A stretch of 64,000 nucleotides of DNA. Origin: Candidatus Sulfotelmatobacter sp. (GTDB lineage Bacteria > Acidobacteriota > Terriglobia > Terriglobales > Acidobacteriaceae). The stretch covers positions 62,001-126,000 of the forward strand of contig JADGNQ010000003.1 in assembly GCA_017883385.1 (NCBI GenBank), in the 5' to 3' direction. Shown here piece after piece: positions 36,050 through 44,092 of the stretch (its first letter is position 1; every line of letters starts with the position of its first letter). Below the pieces are notes generated by a model that was given only the letters and a program-made list of their open reading frames with translations, made no database searches and was not told the origin of the DNA. Both the position numbers and the translations under genes were made by a program.

Positions 36050-36952
36050 TTGTGTGTTGCCGTGTACAGTCGAATTGACTTACTGAGGATCCTCCACATT
36101 ACGCCGCGCCAGTTGGCCAACTGGGAGCGGAACGGCCTGGTAACGTCCGCGGAAGCCTATTCCTTTTCCGGTCTGCTGGAAATCAAGAAGGTTCGTGATC
36201 TGCGCGCCATGAGCGTGCGTCCGGCAGTGATTCGCCAGTCGCTCGAAGCCATGCGCAAGCAGGCGTCCGGCGTCGAGAAGCCGTTGCTCGAAGCCGGTGC
36301 GTGGTCCACTGCGAAGCACCGTGTGGCGTTCCGCCACGATGGTAGACTGCTGGAGCCGATCGCCGGCCAGTTCCTCATGGATTTTTCCGAGCGCGAAAAA
36401 GTCGTGACCAGCACGCCTGTGCCAAAGGCCGAGATTAGTCCGCGCGAGAATGAGGTTACAGCGTGGTTCGCCCGCGGTATCGCACTGGAAGAAGATCCCG
36501 GAACGCAGGCCGAGGCCATCGCCGCGTACCACAAAGTGCTCGAGATCGAATCCACCCACGCCGCCGCTCACATCAATCTGGGCACGCTCTATTACAACCG
36601 CCAGGACTTTGGCCTCGCCGAAAAGCATTATCGCCACGCCATCGAAGCCGACCCGCGTTACGCCCTCGCCTACTTCGATCTGGGCAATGTGCTCGACGAA
36701 ACAGGCCGCGTGATGGACGCGATTCAGACCTACAAGACCGCATTGCAACTGGCTCCAACCTACGCCGACGCTCACTACAATCTGGCGCTGGCCTACGAAA
36801 AGCTCCGGGAACCGCGCAAGGCGCTCAAACACTGGCAGGCCTACGTCAAGCTCGACACCTCAGGCCCCTGGTCAGTGCATGCCCGCAGCCAGATCAAGCG
36901 CATCCTGCAGGCCGACGGTCTCCGACTGGTCCACGGCGCAAACCGCGGTTGA
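36050..36952 (+). CDS. MerR-type helix-turn-helix protein with TPR repeats
   Basis: A 300-residue protein. The N-terminus (about 5-70, SRIDLLRILHITPRQLANWE, LEIKKVRDLRAMSVRPAVIR) is a MerR-like winged helix. The region at about 135-270 contains at least three tetratricopeptide repeats (AAHINLGTLYYNRQDFGLAE, ALAYFDLGNVLDETGRVMDA, ADAHYNLALAYEKLREPRKA). It is probably a regulator whose partner is bound by the TPRs. The start is uncertain: TTG at 36050 or GTG at 36062 (reading MYSRIDLL). The GGGAG motif at 36043 fits neither spacing well. Confidence 0.8.
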   Translation: MCVAVYSRIDLLRILHITPRQLANWERNGLVTSAEAYSFSGLLEIKKVRDLRAMSVRPAVIRQSLEAMRKQASGVEKPLLEAGAWSTAKHRVAFRHDGRLLEPIAGQFLMDFSEREKVVTSTPVPKAEISPRENEVTAWFARGIALEEDPGTQAEAIAAYHKVLEIESTHAAAHINLGTLYYNRQDFGLAEKHYRHAIEADPRYALAYFDLGNVLDETGRVMDAIQTYKTALQLAPTYADAHYNLALAYEKLREPRKALKHWQAYVKLDTSGPWSVHARSQIKRILQADGLRLVHGANRG

Positions 36953-36961
36953 ATCTGTCTT

Positions 36962-36997
36962 GTTTCCCTTCGTGCCCCTTCGTGTCCTTAGTGGTTG
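36962..36997. repeat. CCTTCGTG-type dispersed repeat
   Basis: CCCTTCGTGCCCCTTCGTGT followed by CCTTAGTGGTTG lies between the MerR-TPR gene and the acyl-CoA dehydrogenase gene. Near-identical copies at 43.0 and 44.0 kb occupy the same position relative to the next start codon. Confidence 0.7.
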
Positions 36998-37077
36998 AAG
37001 CTTCTGCCTTTGCTCTTCGCTGCGATTCAAAGTGCTAAAATCCAGAGTTTGCCCATTCCTTCCTGGAAGGTGACCCC

Positions 37078-38253
37078 ATGCCTGAAACGGTTCTGCAGGC
37101 TACTGTTCCCGCTCCTCTCACCACCCTTACCGAAGACGAAATCCTCTTCCGCGACAACATCCGCCAGTTCGCTGACGAAAAGATCCGTCCGCTGGTGAAG
37201 GAGATGGACGAAAAAGGCGTCTTCGACAAAGACCTCATCCACGACTTTTTCCAACTCGGCCTGATGGGCATCGAGATTCCCGAGCAGTACGGCGGAGGCG
37301 GGGCCAAGTTCTTCGAAGCAATCCTCGCCGTCGAAGAACTCTCTCGCGTGGACGCTTCTTCCGGCGTCATCGTCGACGTGCAAAACACACTGGTCAACAA
37401 CGCCCTGCTGCGCTGGGGCAATGAGGAGCAGAAGAAGCGCTTCCTGCCGAAGATGGCCACCGAGACCGTGGGCGCCTACGCCCTCAGCGAAGCTGGTTCC
37501 GGCTCCGACGCTTTTGCTCTGCAGACGCGCGCCATGCTCAAAGGCACCGACTACGTACTTAACGGTCGCAAGCTCTGGATTACGAACGGCAAAGAGGCAG
37601 GATTGTTCGTGCTCTTCGCCACACTCGATCCCAGCGCCGGATACAAAGGCATCACCGCATTCCTGGTCGACAAGAACTTCCCGGGATTCACTGTCGGGAA
37701 GAAAGAAGATAAACTCGGCATCCGCGCGTCATCGACCTGCGAACTGATCCTGGAAGACTGCCGCGTGCCCAAGGAGAATGTGCTGGGCGAGCCCGGCAAG
37801 GGCTACAAGATCGCCATCGAAACGCTGAACGAGGGCCGCATCGGCATCGGCGCGCAAATGATTGGCCTGGCCCGCGGCGCCTTCGAGTTTGCCTGTAAAT
37901 ACGCCGTCGAGCGTAAGCAGTTCGGCAAAGCCATCGCCGAGTTCCAGGGTATCCAGTTCCAGATCGCACAAATGGCCACTGAGATCGAAGCCGCACGGCT
38001 CATGGTCTACAACTGCGCGCGCATGAAGGACGCTGGCGTGAACTTCGTCAAAGAAGCCGCCATGACCAAGCTCTTCGCGTCCCAGGTCGCCGACCGCGTA
38101 ACCTCGCTGGCCATTGAGATCTATGGCGGCTACGGATTCACCAAGGACTATCCCGTCGAGAAATACTGGCGCGATGCGAAGATCGGCAAGATCTACGAAG
38201 GCACGTCCAACATGCAGCTGGCCACCATCGCCAAGCTGATCCTCGGCAAGTAG
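37078..38253 (+). CDS. Acyl-CoA dehydrogenase
   Basis: A 391-residue flavoprotein of fatty-acid or branched-acid beta-oxidation. The N-terminal helical domain is followed by AYALSEAGSGSDAFALQT and WITNGKEAGLFVLFA (FAD-binding beta domain). GIRASSTCELILEDCRVP, RKQFGKAIAEFQGIQFQIAQ and QVADRVTSLAIEIYGGYGFT come next, and the end IYEGTSNMQLATIAKLILG carries the catalytic Glu. It resembles the short/branched-chain group. No electron-transfer flavoprotein gene is nearby. Confidence 0.94.
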   Translation: MPETVLQATVPAPLTTLTEDEILFRDNIRQFADEKIRPLVKEMDEKGVFDKDLIHDFFQLGLMGIEIPEQYGGGGAKFFEAILAVEELSRVDASSGVIVDVQNTLVNNALLRWGNEEQKKRFLPKMATETVGAYALSEAGSGSDAFALQTRAMLKGTDYVLNGRKLWITNGKEAGLFVLFATLDPSAGYKGITAFLVDKNFPGFTVGKKEDKLGIRASSTCELILEDCRVPKENVLGEPGKGYKIAIETLNEGRIGIGAQMIGLARGAFEFACKYAVERKQFGKAIAEFQGIQFQIAQMATEIEAARLMVYNCARMKDAGVNFVKEAAMTKLFASQVADRVTSLAIEIYGGYGFTKDYPVEKYWRDAKIGKIYEGTSNMQLATIAKLILGK

Positions 38254-38295
38254 AGCACTTGGCAGATTGAGGTGTCTGCCGTCGTGGGGGCAACC

Positions 38296-38643
38296 CTACT
38301 GCGAATCGAACTTCAGTTCGATCAATTCCGCCGACTCGGCGCTGGCCGGGGCAAACTTCCACTTATATACGGCATCTTGAGCCGCCTGGATAAGCAAAGG
38401 GCTGCCACCCATGGGCCGGACGGACTTCACTGTTCCGTCCGGTGCCACCGTCGCGATCACCTTCACGGTACCCCCAAGGTTCATCTTCTTCGCGATATCT
38501 GGATAAGAGGGTGCCGTCTTCCGGACGACCCGCCGCCCTTCCGAATGCCCGTCTGCAGACGATGATTGGCTCTGCGCCATTCCCACCGGCACAAAGCAGC
38601 ATGAGAGGAACAAGAACAGAACCAGAAGGTGCCGTACCCGCAT
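38296..38643 (-). CDS. Exported TonB C-terminal-domain protein
   Basis: A 115-residue protein. The N-terminal export segment (VRHLLVLFLFLSCCFVPVGMAQ) is followed by a TonB-type C-terminal domain (PSYPDIAKKMNLGGTVKVIA, TVAPDGTVKSVRPMGGSPLL, IQAAQDAVYKWKFAPA). There is no long Pro-rich spacer, so it may be a periplasmic TonB-like protein and not a full energy transducer. The start was set at the ATG at 38643 (MRVRHLL). It could serve receptors such as the one at the left edge, but they are not linked. Confidence 0.82.
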   Translation of the reverse strand: MRVRHLLVLFLFLSCCFVPVGMAQSQSSSADGHSEGRRVVRKTAPSYPDIAKKMNLGGTVKVIATVAPDGTVKSVRPMGGSPLLIQAAQDAVYKWKFAPASAESAELIELKFDSQ

Positions 38644-39040
38644 GTTTGGAGGTCCCTGAGAAGAAAGTAGATTGTGGTCCAATTAGTCCCGAAGACGATG
38701 TTAGGAGTTTCTAACCTCTCCCGAAAAGTAACCGAGGTAATCTCGACGGCAACGTTTCCGGAGAGATAGCTGAATCGCTCCCGGAAGACGTCGCCCCCAA
38801 TCTCTGAAGCAGCGCGCAAGCCGCGCCAGACAGGCGTTTTGCCCGGTCGGAGGTGACGGTAGAAAACCAAACCCACTTGCTCATTATGTGCAGCGAGTTG
38901 CACTTCTGCCTTTCGTCCCTCTCCGGCAGAAAGCGACTAACTATTTTGATATCATATAGTTAACTCGAATTCTGCTATTGGCTCACTGGGTGCAATTCCC
39001 CATGTGCCTGCCAGTTTGGGGCAATGACCGGGGTGCCACC
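38644..39040. other. Intergenic region with AT-rich dyad
   Basis: No gene is supported in this 397-base divergent spacer. It should hold promoters for the TonB-like gene and for the membrane protein to the right. The stretch near 38938-38962 is unusually AT-rich. Confidence 0.55.
38938..38962. promoter_or_regulatory. Operator-like dyad TAACTAT-N11-ATAGTTA
   Basis: Perfect 7-bp inverted repeat around TTTGATATCAT, about 80 bases before the ATG at 39041. It resembles the AT-rich dyads bound by PadR-type regulators, which are numerous in Acidobacteria. No regulator gene is adjacent. Confidence 0.35.
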
Positions 39041-39514
39041 ATGACGACCTTATTCGAGAACGCCGCCGTACCTCCGATAGATGCTCCGACTGCCCGCAAG
39101 AAACACGGCTGGTTGCCCCTCTTGACCGTCTTGTTCTTGATCTCTTACGGCCTGATGACCATGCTCATTGTCGAGCAAGGTGCGACCATCGAATCGCAGC
39201 GCACCTTGATTCGTGAACTGTTCCGCGACAGCACCGAGTTATCGGCGATGAAGAAGGCCCAGCAGAATACGAATGTGGCGGATGTGCAGCACCATCGCCA
39301 AACTCCGTCAGCCAAAACGCAAGCTCCAGTGACCCAGTACCCGTCCACCCAGGCACCGTCTACCCAGGCTCCAACGAAGCAGGCCCCGTCTTCCCAGGCG
39401 GCACAGCAACATCGCACGAAGAACCAGACCGCGAAGCAGAAACCCCAGTTCCAGATGCCGTCAAAGCCGGCGTTGGATCTGGTCGATGATCCCCGCACTG
39501 TGATTACGATCTAA
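39041..39514 (+). CDS. Single-pass membrane protein with Gln/Thr/Pro-rich tail
   Basis: A 157-residue protein from the ATG at 39041 (MTTLFENAAVPPIDAP). One membrane helix (about 27-48, LPLLTVLFLISYGLMTMLIV) is followed by a short coiled region (ATIESQRTLIRELFRDSTEL). A low-complexity tail has repeats of TQAPS/TKQAPS (about 95-120) and a basic Q/K stretch. The C-terminus is predicted outside. Function unknown. Confidence 0.65.
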   Translation: MTTLFENAAVPPIDAPTARKKHGWLPLLTVLFLISYGLMTMLIVEQGATIESQRTLIRELFRDSTELSAMKKAQQNTNVADVQHHRQTPSAKTQAPVTQYPSTQAPSTQAPTKQAPSSQAAQQHRTKNQTAKQKPQFQMPSKPALDLVDDPRTVITI

Positions 39515-39622
39515 GACGTTGATGTAAAACCTAGACCTGAGACCACGATCTCAGACGCGAGTTGTGCAAGCAGTGCTTGCTTTGTAGGTAAACAGTAGAA
39601 AGCGGAACGTCCCAGGAAAACA

Positions 39623-39871
39623 ATGAAGGTTCTGACCCTAGCCTTGTTGTTAAGTCTGCCTGTTGCCCAACTGGCTCCACCCAGGCCCCTGCGTCAACCC
39701 ATCACTCAGGTAACCAAGCGCTCCAAGGGCGGGCGCTGGTACTTTGCCGCCACCGGGCATGCGGTGTACTGCTACGGTCCAGTCATGACCGTGCCCCGCG
39801 CCAACGGCGACCTGCAGCGAGTCGCCACCTTCTGCCGCGACGGCAGCGCCGTAGTTCCGCTCAAAGACTAG
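39623..39871 (+). CDS. Small exported hypothetical protein
   Basis: An 82-residue protein with a short signal peptide (MKVLTLALLLSLPVAQLAPP) and a mature part with two cysteines (HAVYCYGPVMTVPRA, VATFCRDGSAVVPLKD) that could form a disulphide. An AGGAAAA ribosome site precedes the ATG. I do not recognise the family beyond similar acidobacterial hypotheticals. Confidence 0.7.
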   Translation: MKVLTLALLLSLPVAQLAPPRPLRQPITQVTKRSKGGRWYFAATGHAVYCYGPVMTVPRANGDLQRVATFCRDGSAVVPLKD

Positions 39872-40049
39872 CGCGCAGGTCTCTCAACCGGTTTGGGAAG
39901 GGTGCGGTCTCCGCCCGCCCGTACCGCCATCGCGCAGGAGTCCCAGTGAAGTCTGTAGCTCGACCGCGTCTGAGAAGTGGTAGACACTGCATACTCCGCC
40001 ACAGGGTTTCCATCGTTTCCTCAGAGTTGCGTTGGGGTTGGGAAATCCG

Positions 40050-40445
40050 CTAGCTTCCTACTCTCGCCTGCAGATCCTGTATCGCCACGATCCAGTCGTT
40101 CAGACCGTCCGCTTCCAGCCACAGGTCTTTCAGTTCAGAATTTCTCCGCACGCGGTCCAAAGCTCGAACCGCCAGAGCCTTAAGCTCCGGAGTGCACGCT
40201 TTCGGATTCTTCTTTGTCCATTCGACAATGGCGGGTGGCACTGCCGGCGCGGGCGAACCGTTCAGAGCCGCGACGACCTCGGCTGCGGCGACTGCAACCC
40301 TAGCGGCAGGTGCCTCAAGATAGTCAGGATTGTCAGCGGTTTGAACCAGTATCTGCGTCAGACCATCGGGCGCTACGGTGCCCAGGTGTGCCAGCCAATC
40401 CGCAGCGTCGTCGTTCTCAAAGCTTCCGGTACCCCACCCTCCCAC
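40050..40445 (-). CDS. DUF4259 protein
   Basis: A 131-residue soluble protein starting with the family hallmark MGGWGTGSFENDDAADWLAH, then AARVAVAAAEVVAALNG and ELKALAVRALDRVRRNSELK. The start codon is GTG. DUF4259 proteins are small helical proteins of unknown function. Full length for the family. Confidence 0.88.
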   Translation of the reverse strand: MGGWGTGSFENDDAADWLAHLGTVAPDGLTQILVQTADNPDYLEAPAARVAVAAAEVVAALNGSPAPAVPPAIVEWTKKNPKACTPELKALAVRALDRVRRNSELKDLWLEADGLNDWIVAIQDLQARVGS

Positions 40446-40548
40446 GCAGCCTCCTCCGCGCCGACCGAGCCGCTTCGGGGATTATAAGGCCACGGTCTGC
40501 GCAACTTCGAGAATGGTGCTGGTTTGAGAAGATCGATTCGTATCAGGA

Positions 40549-40566
40549 GCATCGCTTCAGCGATGC
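40549..40566. repeat. TTCA-loop hairpin with TCGTATCAGG leader
   Basis: GCATCGC, TTCA, GCGATGC, directly preceded by GATTCGTATCAGGA. Same leader as the copies near 40.62, 53.58, 57.17 and 57.32 kb but with its own stem sequence. Confidence 0.75.
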
Positions 40567-40595
40567 CAAACAGGCGTGAAGCTCGAACGGCTTTA

Positions 40596-40718
40596 AAGGT
40601 TGCGGAAAAACGCACGATTCGTATCAGGCTATGCCTTCCTGAAGGCATAGCGTAAATGCTTGCGAATCAATCCGCCTTCAGGCGCTGCGCACGCGGAATG
40701 CGACTTCTTCCGCAGCCT
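40596..40718. mobile_element. Miniature inverted-repeat element, copy A
   Basis: A 123-bp element with ends AAGGTTGCGGAAAAACG and (reverse complement of the right end) AGGCTGCGGAAGAAGTCG. Inside are a GATTCG/CGAATC pair and two hairpins (CTATGCCTTC with GAAGGCATAG; CGCC-TTCA-GGCG). CTTTA flanks it on both sides (40591-40595 and 40719-40723). If the element is removed, the flanks close to CGGC-TTTA-GCCG, a small hairpin whose loop was the insertion site. Confidence 0.7.
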
Positions 40719-40976
40719 CTTTAGCCGCTGGCCCCCTCTATAGCCGCGGAGGCGACAGCCGTGAACGATCCTATAGCCGTGGAAGAGCGGCGCTTCCAGC
40801 TCCGCGTACAGCTAGTTTTTCGCGAGATCGGTGGAACAGATCTGCCGAAATCAAGCCGCGAAGCGGCGGTATGTGAAAGTCCGGCACGGCAGTGCCGGGT
40901 GAGAGTGGAAAAAGTGCGCGAGTCCCGGCACAAGTTCTCACTCACACTCTTCAGCCCCCCCCTCCCTGTTGCCCAC

Positions 40977-41897
40977 TCACAGGCTCCTCGGCGCAACCGC
41001 CGAAACCGCCCACTCGCTCATAGAATGAGCCGCCCCGCAGTCCAGGCACTTCGTCACATCAAACCGGGTCGAACAATACGGACAGACCGCCTGGGTCGCG
41101 AAGGTATCGAATCCCTGCCCACACTGCCCGCACTTCCAGAAATCCCCGACCGGCGGCGCTGTCCTGCAACTCGGACAGGCAAACCCGTCTCGACGTGGCA
41201 ATTTTGCGACACGCAACAATGCCTGCGCCTGCCGGAATCCGCCCCAGCAACTCATAAGCATGTAGAGGGAAATCACGCCGAGCCAAGTGTCACGCATCCG
41301 TATCGCAAGCAGGACGAACCCGCCCACGCCCAGCAAGCCGATAATCGCCGCCGCCATCAAGCTGCGGGCGCGTCCCAGCACGAACCAGAGGAGAGACCGA
41401 AGAATCTGGCCGCCATCCAGAGGATAGACCGGCAGAATGTTGAAAACCAGCAGCCACAAGTCGATCCGCCAGACTTGGCGCAGCAGCGCGTAGGCGTCGG
41501 GCATCGTCCCAGCCCATCCTGACGACCGTGCCGACATTACCAGGACCCACAAGACCGGCAGGAGCGCCACGTTTACCAGCGGTCCGGCTGCGATGCTCCA
41601 CAGCGTCGCTCCCGGCCGTGGCGGCGGGTCCACATATGCCACTCCGCCGAGAGGCCACAGCATGATCCGGTTCGCCACGCCCCCAACTTGCCGGCACGCC
41701 AGCGCGTGGCCAAACTCGTGCAGCAGCACAATCACGAACAGCGCCAGGTACTCCAGCACATTCCACGCGACAGACGAATAAAGCCCCGCCCGGGCGTTGA
41801 TTTCATACACCGCTACCAGAAACCACGACCAATGCAGGAATACATCGATTCCGGAGAAACGAAACAGACGGATCGACCCTTGTCGCGAACTCGGCAT
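40977..41897 (-). CDS. Site-2 protease family (M50) with C-terminal zinc ribbon
   Basis: A 306-residue membrane metalloprotease. HEFGH (in IVLLHEFGHALACRQ) and the distal LPVYPLDGGQILRSL provide the zinc ligands. About six membrane segments are present. The last 80 residues carry three CxxC pairs (CPSCRTAPP, WKCGQCGQGF, CPYCSTRFDVTKCLDC) that should bind zinc. M50 proteases cleave membrane-embedded regulators such as anti-sigma factors. The ribbon may bring a partner to the cytosolic face. Target unknown. Confidence 0.9.
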   Translation of the reverse strand: MPSSRQGSIRLFRFSGIDVFLHWSWFLVAVYEINARAGLYSSVAWNVLEYLALFVIVLLHEFGHALACRQVGGVANRIMLWPLGGVAYVDPPPRPGATLWSIAAGPLVNVALLPVLWVLVMSARSSGWAGTMPDAYALLRQVWRIDLWLLVFNILPVYPLDGGQILRSLLWFVLGRARSLMAAAIIGLLGVGGFVLLAIRMRDTWLGVISLYMLMSCWGGFRQAQALLRVAKLPRRDGFACPSCRTAPPVGDFWKCGQCGQGFDTFATQAVCPYCSTRFDVTKCLDCGAAHSMSEWAVSAVAPRSL

Positions 41898-42067
41898 CTG
41901 CGAGATTTATAACACAGCCCTGCTCCGCGACCGTTGATCCCCAACCGTTGCTCGCCAACCGGAGTCGCAAGCTCTAACCCGCCTAGCGTCCGGAGGGTGT
42001 CGGCGTGCATCAAATACGTCTCACGCGGTAGAGTACTCTGCACGCACGCTCGACCACCGGAGGCCAC

Positions 42068-42970
42068 ATGTCCATTCGACCCATCAAGCGGCTCATCAAA
42101 TCCAAGCCCACTTTGGAAGGTGCAGGAGTGCATCTGCGCCGTGCCTTCGGCTTTGGCAACACTCACGACTTCGATCCCTTCCTACTGCTCGACGACTTTC
42201 GCAACGACATTCCTGAGGACTATCTCGCGGGTTTCCCGTGGCACCCGCACCGCGGCATCGAAACCATCACGTACGTTCTAGCCGGAACCGTCGAGCACGG
42301 CGACAGCATGGGCAACAAGGGCGCCATTGCCGCCGGAGACGTCCAGTGGATGACCGCTGGCAGCGGCATCATTCACCAGGAAATGCCGAAGGGCGACCCG
42401 ACCGGTAGCATGCACGGTTTTCAGTTGTGGGCGAACCTCCCGTCGGCTTTGAAAATGACGCCGCCGCGCTATCAAGAGGTGAAGACAGCAGATATCCCAG
42501 AGGTCACCGACGACGACGGCACTCACGTCCGCATCGTCTGTGGAAAGTTCTGGGGCAAGTCTGGCCCGGTGGATGGAATCGCCGCCGATCCCATCTACCT
42601 CGACGTGTCGGTGCCTCCCGGGGAGAGAAAGACTTTGCCGGTCGAGACCACTCGCCACGCCTTCGCCTACGTTTTTGCGGGATCCGGGAAATTCTGCAAC
42701 GCTTCGGCTCCCCTGGCTGTGCCAACCGAGGGCGTTGGATGGGCCGACACCAAACCTCCCGCAGAAGCGGACAACCGCTCGCTGGTAGTCTTCGATCGCG
42801 GCGACGAAGTCGCCGTGCAAGCTGGCGAAGATGGAATTCGTTTCCTCCTCGTTTCAGGCAAGCCGCTCGAAGAGCCCGTGGCGTGGTATGGTCCAATCGT
42901 GATGAACACGCAGGAGCAACTCCAGCAAGCCTTCAAAGAACTCGAACAAGGCACGTTCTTGAAAAAGTAG
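42068..42970 (+). CDS. Pirin family protein
   Basis: A 300-residue bicupin. The N-terminal cupin has the metal ligands in FPWHPHRGIETITYVLAGTV and EHGDSMGNKGAI. GDVQWMTAGSGIIHQEMPKG and MHGFQLWANLP are diagnostic for pirin. The C-terminal cupin (about 165-270) has AYVFAGSGKFC. Bacterial pirins may act as quercetinases or redox regulators. The role here is open. Divergent from the site-2 protease gene. Confidence 0.93.
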   Translation: MSIRPIKRLIKSKPTLEGAGVHLRRAFGFGNTHDFDPFLLLDDFRNDIPEDYLAGFPWHPHRGIETITYVLAGTVEHGDSMGNKGAIAAGDVQWMTAGSGIIHQEMPKGDPTGSMHGFQLWANLPSALKMTPPRYQEVKTADIPEVTDDDGTHVRIVCGKFWGKSGPVDGIAADPIYLDVSVPPGERKTLPVETTRHAFAYVFAGSGKFCNASAPLAVPTEGVGWADTKPPAEADNRSLVVFDRGDEVAVQAGEDGIRFLLVSGKPLEEPVAWYGPIVMNTQEQLQQAFKELEQGTFLKK

Positions 42971-43010
42971 CGGTAATCAGTTGAGCACCGAGAGGTTCTG
43001 AGGTCCTGGC

Positions 43011-43042
43011 TTTCCTTCGTGGACCTTCGTGTCCTTTGTGGT
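43011..43042. repeat. CCTTCGTG-type dispersed repeat
   Basis: TTTCCTTCGTGGACCTTCGT then GTCCTTTGTGGTG, lying between the pirin gene and mutM. It ends about 25 bases before the mutM ATG. Confidence 0.7.
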
Positions 43043-43066
43043 GATTGCTGTTTCGTCCCGAACCCC

Positions 43067-43972
43067 ATGCCCGAACTCCCCGAAGTCGAAACCATCGCCC
43101 GCGGCCTAGCCAAACGTGTGACTGGAGACCTTATCGAGTCCGTCTGGCTCGGCCAGAAGAAGGAGACCCTCAAGTCTCCCGCATCAGAAATCGCCGCGGT
43201 ACTCGACCAAAGCCGCATCGCCTCCGTCCGGAGAATGGGCAAGCACATCGTCTTCGATCTGGAACAAGATCGTGTGGTGCGGGCACCCGCGAAAAGCCGG
43301 CTAGCGCAACGAATGACGAAGAGTCGTGCAGCGCGACAAACCTCGACTGCTCCTGCCGAAGCGGTCGCCACCAAGTCTCAATGGATCGTCCATCTCGGCA
43401 TGACAGGCAGCCTGCGAGTGTGCGAGCCACAAACGGAAGTGGCAAAACACACTCACGCCATCCTTCGCTTGTCATCAGGCAGGGAACTGCGCTTCGTCGA
43501 CCCGCGCCGCTTCGGTCGTCTGAGTGTCGCGAGCGCCGCGGACTTCGACGCCGGCGGCATCGAACCGCTGGAAATCGACCTCGACCGCTTCACGAACTTG
43601 TTCCGCGGCCGCAAGACTCCCATCAAGAGCGCATTGCTCAACCAGAAACTCCTGCGCGGCGTCGGAAATATTTACGCCGACGAATCTCTTTTCCGCTCCG
43701 GCATCCGCCCGCGCCGTCGCGCCTCCACCATCACCCGCGAGCAACTGGCCAAGCTCTTCGTCGCCGTGAAAGAAGTCCTGAACGAAGCGATCGCCCTCGG
43801 CGGCTCTTCCATCTCCGACTATGTCGACGCCGACGGCGAAGAAGGATTCTTCCAACTCCAGCATCGCGTCTACGCTCGCGAAGCCGAGCCCTGCCTCGTC
43901 TGCAAAACACCGATCAAGCGAGTCGTCATCGCCGGCCGCAGCAGCCACTACTGCCCCAAGTGCCAGAGATAG
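43067..43972 (+). CDS. mutM: Formamidopyrimidine-DNA glycosylase
   Basis: A 301-residue base-excision repair enzyme that removes 8-oxoguanine and ring-opened purines. It starts MPELPEVETIARG, with the catalytic Pro2 and Glu3 exposed after Met removal, which fixes the ATG at 43067. Lys59 (RRMGKHIVF), HLGMTGSLRV, the helix-two-turn-helix (LLRGVGNIYADESLFRSGI) and the C-terminal zinc finger (CLVC and CPKC) are all present. Unusually, about 35 basic, low-complexity residues (about 70-105, near RLAQRMTKSRAARQTSTAPA) are inserted before WIVHLGMTG. Confidence 0.95.
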   Translation: MPELPEVETIARGLAKRVTGDLIESVWLGQKKETLKSPASEIAAVLDQSRIASVRRMGKHIVFDLEQDRVVRAPAKSRLAQRMTKSRAARQTSTAPAEAVATKSQWIVHLGMTGSLRVCEPQTEVAKHTHAILRLSSGRELRFVDPRRFGRLSVASAADFDAGGIEPLEIDLDRFTNLFRGRKTPIKSALLNQKLLRGVGNIYADESLFRSGIRPRRRASTITREQLAKLFVAVKEVLNEAIALGGSSISDYVDADGEEGFFQLQHRVYAREAEPCLVCKTPIKRVVIAGRSSHYCPKCQR

Positions 43973-43988
43973 CAAAGCTGAATGTAGT

Positions 43989-44022
43989 TTTCCTTCGTGT
44001 ACCTTCGTGCCCTTCGTGGTTC
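43989..44022. repeat. CCTTCGTG-type dispersed repeat
   Basis: TTTCCTTCGTGTACCTTCGT then GCCCTTCGTGGTT, between mutM and the ROK kinase gene. Third copy of the family in the window. Confidence 0.7.
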
Positions 44023-44092
44023 CCGCTTTTTGCATGCACCACGCGCGCCCTATTCCGAGAAAACCCGCTACGATTCTGTTACCCTTCTCCCC

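Larger units (their letters stand above)
40446..40976. other. Repeat-dense intergenic region
   Basis: This 531-base stretch has no supported gene. It holds a TTCA-loop hairpin at 40549-40566, a miniature element at 40596-40718 and a GAGGCGACAGCC segment near 40749. Further along are GTGGAAGAGCGGCGCTTCCA at 40779, a GAA-loop hairpin at 40855-40867 and CCGGCAC/GTGCCGG at 40881-40898. Nearly every repeat family of the window meets here. Confidence 0.7.
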
